Source: Chitinophaga deserti (GTDB lineage: Bacteria; Bacteroidota; Bacteroidia; Chitinophagales; Chitinophagaceae). Taken from it: a stretch of DNA of 64,000 nucleotides. Positions 51,761 through 60,590 of this stretch are shown here, piece after piece. Location: NCBI RefSeq assembly GCF_003149455.1, contig NZ_QFFK01000008.1:310001-374000 (forward strand). Direction: 5' to 3'. The notes under the pieces were generated by a model that saw only the letters and a list, made by a program, of their open reading frames with translations, was not told the origin of the DNA and ran no database searches. Numbering within the stretch: the first letter of the stretch is position 1; each line of letters opens with the position of its first letter. The translations under genes and the position numbers were made by a program.

Positions 51761-54232
51761 TTAACGCCTTGCGCGGATCTGCTCCGGCTGTCCGCTGGTA
51801 CGGATCTCCAGTTTCACATCGGCACCGTTCTCACCGGAATATTTCCCGTCGAATACAATTTCATTAGCACCTTTGGCTAACACGGGTAATGGTTTGCTCA
51901 ACTCGATGGTTTGCAGCAACTGCCATTGGCGGTTGAACAGCTGAACCGTTTTGCCATCACATTTCAGGAACTGATTCCTTTTTAAACTTACCGGCAGCAC
52001 CAGCGCATCCTGGCTGTTGATACCAATGGATATCTGGTCGAAGGTTACATCCGGGTCAGATTCTTTAGTGGCTGCAAGCGTGATCATAAAGGATACCGGC
52101 TGGGTCTCTGCCTGGTTATTATACTTAAATGAGGAGAACACGGGTTCTCCGGGCTGTTTCAATTGCTGGGTGTGTTTGAAATAGGCATTGTATACCGGTG
52201 TTAAACGGTATTCATTGTTTGTAGTTTGTTCGAGGTGAAACTCATGCTTTAGACTGCGCATCTGCGCTTTCTGCTCATCATTGAAGATGTTTTGCATACG
52301 TGCCTGCTCCCAGGTTTTGATCAGTGCCAGCACCTCATCTTTCTTACCGTGTTTCTGCAACGTTTCCAGGCTGGTGGAAAGACCGAAGCCGGCATTGTAC
52401 CCTGCGCCCATGGCCAGCATCCACTCAATGTCTTCCGTCGTAGTTTCCGGACGGAGGCTGAACCAGCCCAGCATGGAAGGCATCAGGTTGCGAACATAGA
52501 ACTGCTGGTTTTTGAGGCGTAACTGCAGCTGGCTTTCACGGAATCCGGCATACCAGGGCTCTCCCCAGTTCATGCGTGTATATGTATGCCAGAAGAAGTG
52601 GCCGGGTGTACTGGCATCATTGATCACTTTACCTTTAAGTTCTGGTGAAAGTTTGTTGTACCAGGTTTGGGCAAACAGCTGGCGGGCATATTGTCCCATA
52701 CCGGTAGAGTGGCAGCCTTCCAGGCCATCGAAAGAAATCTGCATGAGGCCGGTTTCGTTGAACAGGCGGGCAATGGTGGTAGCCATTTCTTCCTGCAACG
52801 CATAATCGGTAAGGAATACTTTGTATCCATGATCCATCAGTTTACCGATGGTATCGTTCTGTGCATGTGCGGCCGCTTTAGTGCCGAAAGCCCCCCGCTG
52901 GCATTCGAGCAGTTTCCAGGGCGCTGCTCCGGAAACCTTGCCGTACCGGATTATTTCATTCCCTATCATCACGGCCTTCAGTGTATTGTTTTCGAACTGG
53001 TTGAAGAAAAGGGGATCAGCAATCGCGATTTCCTTTTCCTCAGCGCTAACAGCGGAACTGAGGCGGGAATAGCCGACTTTCGCCAGCCGTGCATCAGGTA
53101 CCGGCGTTACATAAGGATCGTTAGTGGTGATGAAGTTAGACAGGGTATGTACACCAAGGCGAACACCTTTCGCTTTTGCAGCATCAACACATTGGCGCAT
53201 ACTGGCCCAGTTTTCCGGGAACTCGGAGGCGCGCAGTTTAAAGCTGCCCCATTCCACGAACGGATCGCCATGATAGAGGTAGCGGAGGCCTGCCTGCTTG
53301 GTGACCGCAATAGCATCCGCGAGGTTTTTGGTACCGAAGTCCATAATCAGGTACGATTCTGATGCATGGCGGGCTTGTTTCCCCCAAACACCGTCGAGCA
53401 TCGGGTGAGGCAGTCCTTCTTTCAGTTCTATCTGCGCGATGACAGGCAGCACATCCGCATTGGGAACACCAAATAGTGCGATCTTACTGCCAACCACCCC
53501 TCCGTCATTGAATGCAGGTGCCAGGTAAGCGGTATGCGCCCAGTTCTCAATCACCCTGTCTTTCCCCCGGTTACGGCAATACGCCTGTAAAACTGAACCA
53601 AAGGGGGTAGGACGGGCCACATCACCCCTGAACAACTGGCTTTGCATATCTTCTTCCTTCACATCCACTTTGTTGCCACTGGTAAAAATGTCGTAAGATG
53701 GTTCTATATCGCTTTCCGCATTGGGGTAGCCGCCCAGTGTTTTAATATTCAGCGCCTGAATGCCAATGGCGAATTCCCTGTTACGCACCACACCAACTAT
53801 TTCCCCTACGGTATCGGCTATGCTGGTAGGATAGGGGCCCCAGAGTACGAGTTCCGCTTTGTCGGCATTTGTCAGTTGCGTAAGCTCGAAACGCAGGTAT
53901 TGATCGTTGCGCTGCACTTTTACGGTAGCTTCAAAACCTGCCTGCGGATAAGCCAGTTTCAGCTCCGATTGCTTCGCATTCCATATGCAGGTTTGCGGAG
54001 CGTGGATGGTACCATCCTTTTTGACGCTCATCAATGGAGTGGCCTGGTCTGCCACCAGATATTCCTTTTGCAGCGCCAGGCTTTTCATGCTGGTTACCTT
54101 ACCGGTACCGTCCAGCTGGAGGCTCCATTGCTTCGTTTTAAAACTTACCTGGGCCCGCGCCGGGAATGCGGTGGCGCCTGTTAATACTGCCAGGCAAAAA
54201 AACAGCTGGCTGATAAAACGTCTTTTTTGCAT
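51761..54232 (-). CDS. large secreted glycosidase-like protein, family not recognised
   Basis: The 823-residue protein starts at 54232, giving a signal peptide (MQKRRFISQLFFCLAVLTGA). Residues about 25-260 form a beta-rich N-terminal domain. About residues 270-620 read as a TIM-barrel (GLRYLYHGDPFVEWG, KAKGVRLGVHTLSNFITTND, GHGYKVFLTDYALQEEM-like steps, ISFDGLEGCHSTGMGQYAR, WHTYTRMNWGEPWYAGF). The Asp-Gly-Leu-Glu segment may hold catalytic acids. A C-terminal beta domain follows (EPVFSSFKYN, VLPVSLKRNQFLKCD). It is like carbohydrate-active enzymes of Bacteroidota, but I cannot assign a GH number. No partner gene is adjacent. Confidence 0.7.
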   Translation of the reverse strand: MQKRRFISQLFFCLAVLTGATAFPARAQVSFKTKQWSLQLDGTGKVTSMKSLALQKEYLVADQATPLMSVKKDGTIHAPQTCIWNAKQSELKLAYPQAGFEATVKVQRNDQYLRFELTQLTNADKAELVLWGPYPTSIADTVGEIVGVVRNREFAIGIQALNIKTLGGYPNAESDIEPSYDIFTSGNKVDVKEEDMQSQLFRGDVARPTPFGSVLQAYCRNRGKDRVIENWAHTAYLAPAFNDGGVVGSKIALFGVPNADVLPVIAQIELKEGLPHPMLDGVWGKQARHASESYLIMDFGTKNLADAIAVTKQAGLRYLYHGDPFVEWGSFKLRASEFPENWASMRQCVDAAKAKGVRLGVHTLSNFITTNDPYVTPVPDARLAKVGYSRLSSAVSAEEKEIAIADPLFFNQFENNTLKAVMIGNEIIRYGKVSGAAPWKLLECQRGAFGTKAAAHAQNDTIGKLMDHGYKVFLTDYALQEEMATTIARLFNETGLMQISFDGLEGCHSTGMGQYARQLFAQTWYNKLSPELKGKVINDASTPGHFFWHTYTRMNWGEPWYAGFRESQLQLRLKNQQFYVRNLMPSMLGWFSLRPETTTEDIEWMLAMGAGYNAGFGLSTSLETLQKHGKKDEVLALIKTWEQARMQNIFNDEQKAQMRSLKHEFHLEQTTNNEYRLTPVYNAYFKHTQQLKQPGEPVFSSFKYNNQAETQPVSFMITLAATKESDPDVTFDQISIGINSQDALVLPVSLKRNQFLKCDGKTVQLFNRQWQLLQTIELSKPLPVLAKGANEIVFDGKYSGENGADVKLEIRTSGQPEQIRARR

Positions 54233-54549
54233 TTCAATATGTTTACGCGGAATAGTTGATCCGGATGAAGCGTACAAGGTAGGGCAGGTATGTCTGTTGA
54301 TACTACAGCAGTTTTAACTTTAATTGCCGTTTTATTTGCCTTGTCCACCTGCTGATATAACAAAAAAGCAGGTTGGATGTTGTGTAATTGGCTAATTATC
54401 AATATAATAGGCTTGTTTAATGGGTTCATGTATCAGCCTGTCGGGGCTGTACTTTAAAGATTCTTCGGATAAAGACTTCATGCATATTGCAGGAAGTTGG
54501 GGGGTAAAAGCTCCCGGAGCGTAACCTAATTGCGGGCTAAACTTACGCT

Positions 54550-54702
54550 AATCGCGCTGTAATCGCGCTGTAATCGCGCTGTAATCGCGCTGCAATCGCG
54601 CTGCAATCGCGCTGCAATCGCGCTGTAACTGCGCTGCAATCGCGCTGTAACTATACGTTATCTGTACACTAACTGTACTGTAACCATACGCTAACTGTAC
54701 TA
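54550..54702. repeat. tandem array of an 11-bp unit (AATCGCGCTGT)
   Basis: Nine contiguous units run from 54550 to 54648. They read AATCGCGCTG followed by T or C, with AACTGCGCTGC as the only internal variant. From 54649 to about 54702 the same 11-base spacing continues with decayed copies such as AACTGTACTGT and AACCATACGCT. The period is near one helical turn, so all units would face the same side of the DNA. The array is intergenic. Confidence 0.9.
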
Positions 54703-54837
54703 AAACACTATTGGCGTAGCAATAGCGTAGAATTCTTGTAGCAGGAGGCAGTATATGATACAGAACTGATGGTTTTAGCAACAGCTGGGGGATATGGGGG
54801 TATGGGTGTAGGTTGATTTACAGTTACTTAGATAAGG

Positions 54838-54870
54838 AAAGCCCGTACCGGTATAACCGGAACGGGCTTA
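54838..54870 (-). terminator. intrinsic terminator of inorganic pyrophosphatase
   Basis: AAGCCCGTACCGGT pairs with ACCGGAACGGGCTT (one mismatch), 20 bases after the stop codon. The T run on the reverse strand is short (TTTCC). Confidence 0.65.
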
Positions 54871-54889
54871 TATATTTTTCCGCAGGAAA

Positions 54890-55432
54890 TTATTGCTGGG
54901 TAAAAGTAGTGTTATACAGCTCAAATGCTTCACGGATGATTTCTTCCGCTTTAGCCTTGTTTCCGAATTCTTCCACTTTCACGGATTTCTTTTCCAGGGT
55001 TTTGTATTCTTCGAAGAAGTGACGGATCTCGCTCAGGAGGTGCGGGGGCAGCTCGGAGATGTCGTTGATGTGTGCTACGCTCATATCGTGCGCCGCCACG
55101 GCAATGATCTTGTCATCTGCCTCACCACCGTCGATCATCTGCATAACACCGATCACTTTGGCATCCATGATACACATGGGTACTACTTCGATCTGGGAAA
55201 GGATGAGGATGTCGAGCGGGTCATTATCGTCGCAGTATGTTTTCGGGATGAAACCGTAGTTGGCTGGGTAGTATACGGAGGAGTACAGCACACGGTCGAG
55301 TTTCAGGAGGCCGCTTTCTTTGTCGAGTTCATACTTGGCACGTGAGCCTTTGGGGATCTCGATAATGCCGGTTACCACGTGGGGAGCATTGTCGCCGGGG
55401 CTTACACTATGCCATGGATTCGTTGTCGTCAT
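54890..55432 (-). CDS. ppa: inorganic pyrophosphatase (family I)
   Basis: The 180-residue protein has the family I signature: EIPKGSRAKYELDKE, YPANYGFIPKTYCDDNDPLD (the D-x-D-P-x-D metal site) and DAKVIGVMQMIDGGEADDKI. It hydrolyses pyrophosphate in the cytoplasm and drives biosynthesis forward. Length is normal. The ATG at 55432 is the only good start. It is monocistronic. Confidence 0.96.
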   Translation of the reverse strand: MTTTNPWHSVSPGDNAPHVVTGIIEIPKGSRAKYELDKESGLLKLDRVLYSSVYYPANYGFIPKTYCDDNDPLDILILSQIEVVPMCIMDAKVIGVMQMIDGGEADDKIIAVAAHDMSVAHINDISELPPHLLSEIRHFFEEYKTLEKKSVKVEEFGNKAKAEEIIREAFELYNTTFTQQ

Positions 55433-55593
55433 TCAATCTTGCTTTAAAAAAATATTATATCAATCACGTTTACTGTCCGGGTTAAAATGAAGAACGGGTT
55501 GAAGGTCAACCCGGTCAGACAAGAAATTCCCGGTTTGTTCAGTGCGCAAAATTAATGAACAAACCGGGAATAGCTATAAAAAAATACCTGAAA

Positions 55594-56061
55594 TCATTTC
55601 ATGGCGGCAGTATCCAGTGGTCCCGGAACTACGGGGGGCATACCATTCATGTCCATCGTTCCGGGGGGAACGGAGGTTGGCAGGATGCTTTCGAGGGTCA
55701 GGGAGATCTTCCACTGTCCGCCTTCCTTCACGAGCTGGAGCGTTTCCTGGGAGCTGACGGAGGAGTTCAGAATGGTAACGGTCGCTTTGTCGCCGTCTTC
55801 TTTCTGATTGATCACTTCCAGTTTGGCGTTTTTGATCTTTTCTTTCTCATTTTCATTGCGTTTGCCGTCGAAAATGGAATAGAGCAGGATCACCTGTTGG
55901 GACTCTTTCGTGGCGTATTCTTTGGCACGTTCGAAGTTCGATTCCTGGATAGCGTGCATAAACTCCAAGGCAACCTCCTGCGGCTCGGGTTTTTTCTTGC
56001 AGCTGCTCAGCGCAAGGCCCGAAACGCACATAAGGTATATAAATCGCCTGTAATAGCTCAT
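55594..56061 (-). CDS. small lipoprotein, DUF4878-like
   Basis: The 155-residue protein has a lipobox cysteine (GLALSSCKKK at about residue 21). The mature part resembles a cone-shaped NTF2/DUF4878-like fold: EVALEFMHAIQESNFERAKEYATKE as the first helix pair, then KATVTILNSS and TLQLVKEGGQWKISL as sheet strands. The C-terminus is rich in Pro and Met (PPGTMDMNGMPPVVPG). Function unknown. It has its own promoter. Confidence 0.75.
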   Translation of the reverse strand: MSYYRRFIYLMCVSGLALSSCKKKPEPQEVALEFMHAIQESNFERAKEYATKESQQVILLYSIFDGKRNENEKEKIKNAKLEVINQKEDGDKATVTILNSSVSSQETLQLVKEGGQWKISLTLESILPTSVPPGTMDMNGMPPVVPGPLDTAAMK

Positions 56062-56095
56062 GTGGTTGATAGGTTAGTGTTATAATGTCTTACCG

Positions 56096-56126
56096 CAAAA
56101 GTAGAAGGAATCCTCCAATTGCACAA
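56096..56126 (-). promoter_or_regulatory. promoter of the small lipoprotein gene
   Basis: The reverse strand reads TTG (56126-56124), a 20-base spacer and TACTTTTG (56103-56096). The start near 56089 leaves a leader of about 28 bases. Confidence 0.5.
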
Positions 56127-56153
56127 CTTACAACAATGGCTGTTAAGGCCGTG

Positions 56154-57194
56154 TTAATTGTGATCCTTCTGTTTGTGGTCCTTATGGTCTTTGTGATGAT
56201 GTTCCCGGTTGTTTTCCCTTTCCTTTTCGCGTTCTTCTTCCTGCGCTGCGGAAGCGTCGTAAGCCCTGATGATGGCTTTAACGAGGCGGTGGCGTACCAC
56301 ATCTTCCTCATCCAGCTCCAGGTACCCGATACCATCGATGTTCCGGAGGATGCGGGCCGCTTTGCCCAGTCCGCTTTTCTGGTTCTTGGGAAGGTCTACC
56401 TGCGTTAAGTCGCCGGTAATAATCGCCTTAGCCGATGAGCCGATACGTGTCAGGAACATCTTCATCTGCAGATCCGTCGAGTTCTGGGCCTCGTCGAGCA
56501 GGATGAAGGCATTGTCGAGCGTGCGGCCGCGCATATACGCCAGCGGGGCAATCTCAATAATGCGGTTGGTCATGAAGTAATTGAGCTTGTCTGCCGGGAT
56601 CATATCATCCAGGGCATCGTACAGGGGGCGGAGGTAAGGGTCAATCTTTTCCTTCAGGTCGCCCGGCAGGAATCCGAGGCTTTCACCGGCTTCCACTGCG
56701 GGGCGTGTGAGGATGATCTTACGTACTGCCTTGTTTTTGAGAGCGCGGACGGCAAGGGCAACAGCGGTATAGGTTTTACCGGTACCGGCGGGGCCAATGG
56801 CAAAAACGATGTCGTTCTTGTCGGCCAGGGTCACCATTTTCTTCTGATTGGCCGTTTTGGCACGTACTGTACGGCCGTTGGGGCCAAAAACAAGTACTTC
56901 GTTGGGGTTGCGGTCCTTGAAGTGATCTATTCCTGAGCCTTCTTCCTCTCCCAGGATCTGCTCAAAATAGTTTTCGCTGAGGTCCCCGTTCTTCTCGAGG
57001 TAACTAACGATCTGACTGATCTTTTCGCGTGCTGTCGCTACTTCTTCGGGCGCGCCCGAGATTTTCAGTTGCGTGCCCCGGCTGAGGATCTTCAGTAAAG
57101 GGAACTTTTTCTTCAGTAAGTCCAGCTTTCCGTTGTTGACGCCGAAAAACTCGATAGGATTTACGCTGTCCAGGTTAATGATGGATTCTGTCAA
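56154..57194 (-). CDS. PhoH-family ATPase with charged C-terminal tail
   Basis: The 346-residue protein has an N-terminal KH-like part (SRGTQLKISGAPEEVATARE) and the PhoH ATPase domain: Walker A GPAGTGKT, the EAGESLGFLPGDLKEKIDPY motif and Walker B AFILLDEAQN. PhoH proteins are linked to RNA metabolism and stress, often near ybeY. Translation must begin at TTG (57194), as no ATG lies in frame before the conserved part. The last 35 residues are a tail rich in Glu, His, Lys and Asp (REHHHKDHKDHKQKDHN). Confidence 0.92.
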   Translation of the reverse strand: MTESIINLDSVNPIEFFGVNNGKLDLLKKKFPLLKILSRGTQLKISGAPEEVATAREKISQIVSYLEKNGDLSENYFEQILGEEEGSGIDHFKDRNPNEVLVFGPNGRTVRAKTANQKKMVTLADKNDIVFAIGPAGTGKTYTAVALAVRALKNKAVRKIILTRPAVEAGESLGFLPGDLKEKIDPYLRPLYDALDDMIPADKLNYFMTNRIIEIAPLAYMRGRTLDNAFILLDEAQNSTDLQMKMFLTRIGSSAKAIITGDLTQVDLPKNQKSGLGKAARILRNIDGIGYLELDEEDVVRHRLVKAIIRAYDASAAQEEEREKERENNREHHHKDHKDHKQKDHN

Positions 57195-57250
57195 GTGCGG
57201 TTCAATTTAATCTTGTCCATAGTTTCGGAATCTGAACAGTGCGCCGGGAG

Positions 57251-57278
57251 AAAACGGCGGGCGGTCTTCGCCCGCCGT
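57251..57278 (-). terminator. intrinsic terminator of purE
   Basis: ACGGCGGGCG pairs perfectly with CGCCCGCCGT over a GTCTT loop and is followed by TTTT on the reverse strand. Confidence 0.8.
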
Positions 57279-57296
57279 ATCTTATCAGAGACTGGA

Positions 57297-57752
57297 TCAG
57301 ATCCGGTATCCGTTCTGTTTGAACGCTTCTACGCGTTCTGCGATTTGCTTGTTGCTGAGGGCAATGATGCGCGCAGCCAGTACTGCTGCGTTACGTGCAC
57401 CCGCTTTACCAACCGCCAGGGTACCAACAGGCAGGCCTGCAGGCATCTGTACAATAGAATAAAGCGCGTCAATACCACCGGGTAAACCACCGTCCAGGGG
57501 AACACCCAGAACAGGGAGGGAGGTATAGGCCGATACTACGCCGGGCAATGCCGCAGCCATACCAGCAGCAGCAATAATCACGCCGTAGCCCTGAGGCTGC
57601 GCGTTAACAACGATTTCGCGAACCTTGTCAGGATTGCGGTGAGCCGATGCCACCATCATTTCGCTTTCAATGCCAAAGAACTGTAAATAGTTCTGGGATT
57701 CCTGCATTACGGGTTTGTCGCTTTCCGACCCCATGATAATTAAAACTTTCAT
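57297..57752 (-). CDS. purE: 5-(carboxyamino)imidazole ribonucleotide mutase
   Basis: The 151-residue protein is a class I PurE: IIMGSESDKPVM, the catalytic His in VASAHRNP, AAGMAAALPGVVSAYT, GVPLDGGLPGGIDALYS and MPAGLPVGTLAVGKAGARNAA. It converts N5-CAIR to CAIR in purine synthesis and works as an octamer. Class I is expected when a PurK is elsewhere in the genome. Own promoter and terminator. It stands alone here. Confidence 0.95.
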   Translation of the reverse strand: MKVLIIMGSESDKPVMQESQNYLQFFGIESEMMVASAHRNPDKVREIVVNAQPQGYGVIIAAAGMAAALPGVVSAYTSLPVLGVPLDGGLPGGIDALYSIVQMPAGLPVGTLAVGKAGARNAAVLAARIIALSNKQIAERVEAFKQNGYRI

Positions 57753-57815
57753 CTCGGTGTTTGAGTATTAATCTGCTATAAGTTAACGTAAAAAAGGAAC
57801 TAATGTTTCCTGCGC

Positions 57816-57843
57816 CAAAGATATTATAAACGAGGCAATCCAA
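57816..57843 (-). promoter_or_regulatory. promoter of purE
   Basis: The reverse strand reads TTG (57843-57841), a 17-base spacer and TATCTTTG (57823-57816). The start near 57809 leaves a leader of about 57 bases; I saw no purine riboswitch in it. Confidence 0.5.
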
Positions 57844-57929
57844 GACATTCATCACGTGTGAAATTTTTTATAACACTTTATCCCCCGTTTTTACCACCCT
57901 GATAGCGGAAATTTGTGTAATATATTAAC

Positions 57930-57937
57930 TACATTTG
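57930..57937 (+). promoter_or_regulatory. putative -7 element of the PAS histidine kinase gene
   Basis: TACATTTG matches the consensus. The upstream TTTG at 57912-57915 is only 14 bases away, shorter than usual, so this is a weak call. The start would be near 57943, 31 bases before the ATG. Confidence 0.3.
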
Positions 57938-57973
57938 GCGGATCAACTAGCCTATGCGTAACAGTCCCGCTGC

Positions 57974-60583
57974 ATGAACCATCCCTTGCTGACACAGGTA
58001 ATCGAAGCTCTTCCTGATCCCGTAGCCGTGTTCGACACCCAGTTGAACCTCGTTACGGTAAACAGCGCTTTCTCCGAAGAAAGCTGCCGCCACCTGGGCT
58101 ATGCCCTCAAGGCGGGAGACAGCCTGCGCCAGCTGGCAGACCTTCATCCCAACCTGGCCATGCAGTCTATGTCCCACTGGCAGGCCGCCCTCAGCGGTCA
58201 CCGCGTAGCTTTTGAGCTTTCCTACGGCCAGCCGCCCCTCCGCTACCAGATCTCCTGCAGCCCCCTTTATAATGAACAGAAAGAGGTGTTCCAGGTAATG
58301 ATGGTTATCCGTAACGTACAGGCCGAAACAGAAGTGCGTGAAAATGAACGGTTTTTCCGTTCCGTCCTCGAAAACCTCCCCGTAGGCCTCCAGGAATTCA
58401 CGCCCGAAGGCTGGCACCGTAACATGAACGAGGCACAGAAAAGCATCCTCGGGGATGATCATGCCTCCAATACCGGTCCCTATAATGTGTTCGACGACCC
58501 CTTCAATCGCCGCAACGGCCTCACCGCCCTGCTTGATGAAGTGAAACAGCACAAGGAGCCCGTGAAGCGTGAAATGCTCCTGAAATACACGGAGGTACAG
58601 GACGATAACGTAACACGCATCCAGCCCATGTATTACGAAGTCACCGGCTTCCCCGTGCTCGACCTTCAGGGCGATATCGAATGCCTGTTCATCATCCTCA
58701 GCGAAATCACTGAAAAGAAACTGGCGGTGCTCAGCCTCGAAAAAAGCGAGCGCCTTCTCCATACCATCGTCGAAAACCTGCCGGTTGGCTATATCCAGTT
58801 CGATCACTTCGGTTTCATCCGCCGCGTCAATCAAACCCAGCGGAAACTCTTCGCCAGCACCGGCCTCGAAGAGCAGCCAGACAGTAACCTCATCCAGGAC
58901 CCCTTCGCCCGGCTCTTTGAACTCGACCAGCTGTTCCTCGAAGTACTGCAAAGGGGCAAGATGCTCCGGCTCGAAAAGAAACTGGAGTTCCAGGTTCATA
59001 CCGGCGCCGGTAAAATCGACCGGGAGATCTTCCTCGACCTTACCATGTTCCCGGTAGAAGACCCGGTAGATAAAGACCAGATCGTGGTAGCCCTGGTAAA
59101 CGATATCACGGAAAAGAAACGCCAGGAGCTGGAGAACACCAAGAACCAGGAATCCCTCGTACAAACCGGGGAAATAGGTAAGATCGGTGGCTGGGAACTG
59201 GACATGGCTTCGCGGCACCTGCGGTGGAGCGGCCAAACCTACAAGATTCACGAACTGCCGCCCTATGCTACCATGTCGCTGGAAAAGTCGCTTTCCTTCC
59301 TCGAAGAGGAATCGCGCGGCAGGGTAGAGCAGGCCATGACAGCCTGCATGAACAGGGGCAAAGCTTTTGACCTGCAGGTAACCATTCAGACGGCGCGCAA
59401 CAATACCCTTCAGGCCCGCATCATCGGCAAGCCTGAATACCGGAACGGCCGCATCGTGCGTATCTATGGCGTGATTCAGGATGTTACGGAACAGTTCCGT
59501 ATCCGCAACCAGCTCACCCGCAACGCGGAACTCATGCGCCTCTTCTTTGACACCATTGATATGGGATATGCCGTGATGGATAAAGACGGCAAGGTGAATT
59601 TCATCAACCGCAAAGCGCAGGAAATTGTGGATCATGGCAAAGTAATCGGGCGCAACATATTTGAAGTTTTCCCCTCGCTGGTTGGCTCCACTTTCCATGC
59701 ACGTGTGCGCCAGTGCATTGATGCGCAGGCGCCGGTATCGTTCTCCAACTTCCTCCCGCAGCTGGACAAATGGTACGAGTTCCTGCTGGCGCCCATGCAA
59801 GACGGCAGCATTTCTATCTTTACACGCAATATTACCGACAGCAAAAAGATGCAGCGCGAGCTGCGGAAGGCCAACGATCAGCTGTCGTCGCTCAATAAAT
59901 TCCTCGTTAACCAGAACAAGCAGCTGGAAGATTTCGCGCATATCACCTCCCACAACCTCCGCGCGCCTATCGCTAACCTGAAGGCGCTCATGCAGATCAT
60001 GAATGAGTCGGATAACGAGCAGGAGCAGGAGATGTACAAGGGCATGTTCCAGGAAGTGATCCGCAATATCGATGAAACGCTCAACGACCTCATCGAGATC
60101 GTGCAGATCCGGAAAGATCTGAACGTGGAAAGGGAAACGCTGGCTTTCGCCGACCGCCTGCAGAAAGTGAAGGATATCTTACTGGTAGATATGGAAACGA
60201 GCGGCATCCGGCTCACGGCCGATTTTGGGGAGGCGCCGCATATCGATTACCCGCGTATTTACCTCGACAGCATCCTGCAGAACCTGCTGACGAACGCCAT
60301 CAAATACCGCTCGCACGACCGCCGGCCGAGCCTCCATCTCCAAAGCCGGGCGGTAGACGGGGGAATTATGCTTACCGCCGAAGATAATGGCATGGGAATA
60401 GACATGGAGCGGTATGGCGCAAAACTGTTCGGATTCCGAAAAACATTTCATAAAAACAAGGATGCCAAGGGAATAGGTTTGTTTATCACCAAAACCCAGA
60501 TAGAAGCGATGGGAGGAAGCATACACGCAGAAAGCCAGCTGGGCGCAGGAACGAAATTTATTATTACCTTCAGGCCCGAATAG
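57974..60583 (+). CDS. multi-PAS sensor histidine kinase
   Basis: The 869-residue protein has no membrane helix. Five PAS-type domains follow one another (residues about 1-115, 115-245, 255-385, 395-515 and 515-625), the second and third being recent copies (ENLPVGLQEF and ENLPVGYIQF). Then come a coiled coil, a HisKA domain with phospho-His660 in HITSHNLRAPIANLKALM, and HATPase_c (NLLTNAIKYR, EDNGMGID, GIGLFITKTQIEAMGG). It senses small molecules or redox inside the cell. The response regulator gene starts 7 bases after it. A long reverse-strand frame over the same region is a shadow. Confidence 0.92.
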   Translation: MNHPLLTQVIEALPDPVAVFDTQLNLVTVNSAFSEESCRHLGYALKAGDSLRQLADLHPNLAMQSMSHWQAALSGHRVAFELSYGQPPLRYQISCSPLYNEQKEVFQVMMVIRNVQAETEVRENERFFRSVLENLPVGLQEFTPEGWHRNMNEAQKSILGDDHASNTGPYNVFDDPFNRRNGLTALLDEVKQHKEPVKREMLLKYTEVQDDNVTRIQPMYYEVTGFPVLDLQGDIECLFIILSEITEKKLAVLSLEKSERLLHTIVENLPVGYIQFDHFGFIRRVNQTQRKLFASTGLEEQPDSNLIQDPFARLFELDQLFLEVLQRGKMLRLEKKLEFQVHTGAGKIDREIFLDLTMFPVEDPVDKDQIVVALVNDITEKKRQELENTKNQESLVQTGEIGKIGGWELDMASRHLRWSGQTYKIHELPPYATMSLEKSLSFLEEESRGRVEQAMTACMNRGKAFDLQVTIQTARNNTLQARIIGKPEYRNGRIVRIYGVIQDVTEQFRIRNQLTRNAELMRLFFDTIDMGYAVMDKDGKVNFINRKAQEIVDHGKVIGRNIFEVFPSLVGSTFHARVRQCIDAQAPVSFSNFLPQLDKWYEFLLAPMQDGSISIFTRNITDSKKMQRELRKANDQLSSLNKFLVNQNKQLEDFAHITSHNLRAPIANLKALMQIMNESDNEQEQEMYKGMFQEVIRNIDETLNDLIEIVQIRKDLNVERETLAFADRLQKVKDILLVDMETSGIRLTADFGEAPHIDYPRIYLDSILQNLLTNAIKYRSHDRRPSLHLQSRAVDGGIMLTAEDNGMGIDMERYGAKLFGFRKTFHKNKDAKGIGLFITKTQIEAMGGSIHAESQLGAGTKFIITFRPE

Positions 60584-60590
60584 CTAATCT

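Larger units (their letters stand above)
54233..54889. other. 657-base gene-free region with tandem repeats
   Basis: It separates the glycosidase-like gene and inorganic pyrophosphatase, both on the reverse strand. It contains a bulged hairpin near 54345-54377 (CCACCTGCT with AGCAGGTTGG), the 11-bp repeat array and the pyrophosphatase terminator. Short reading frames through the repeats are of low complexity and not believable genes. Confidence 0.6.

Noticed and set aside
54550..54648. CRISPR array
   Set aside because: Units are only 11 bases, contiguous, with no spacers and no cas genes nearby.
54548..54781. A 77-codon reverse frame with repeated 11-residue units (YSAIAARLQRD-like)
   Set aside because: It arises from the 11-bp tandem array, in which every third unit restores the frame. 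No start context or family; the DNA repeat explains it.
57947..59953. A 668-codon open frame on the reverse strand under the PAS histidine kinase
   Set aside because: It is fully antisense to a gene with clear PAS, HisKA and HATPase domains, has no recognisable domain, and is explained by the codon bias of a high-GC third position.
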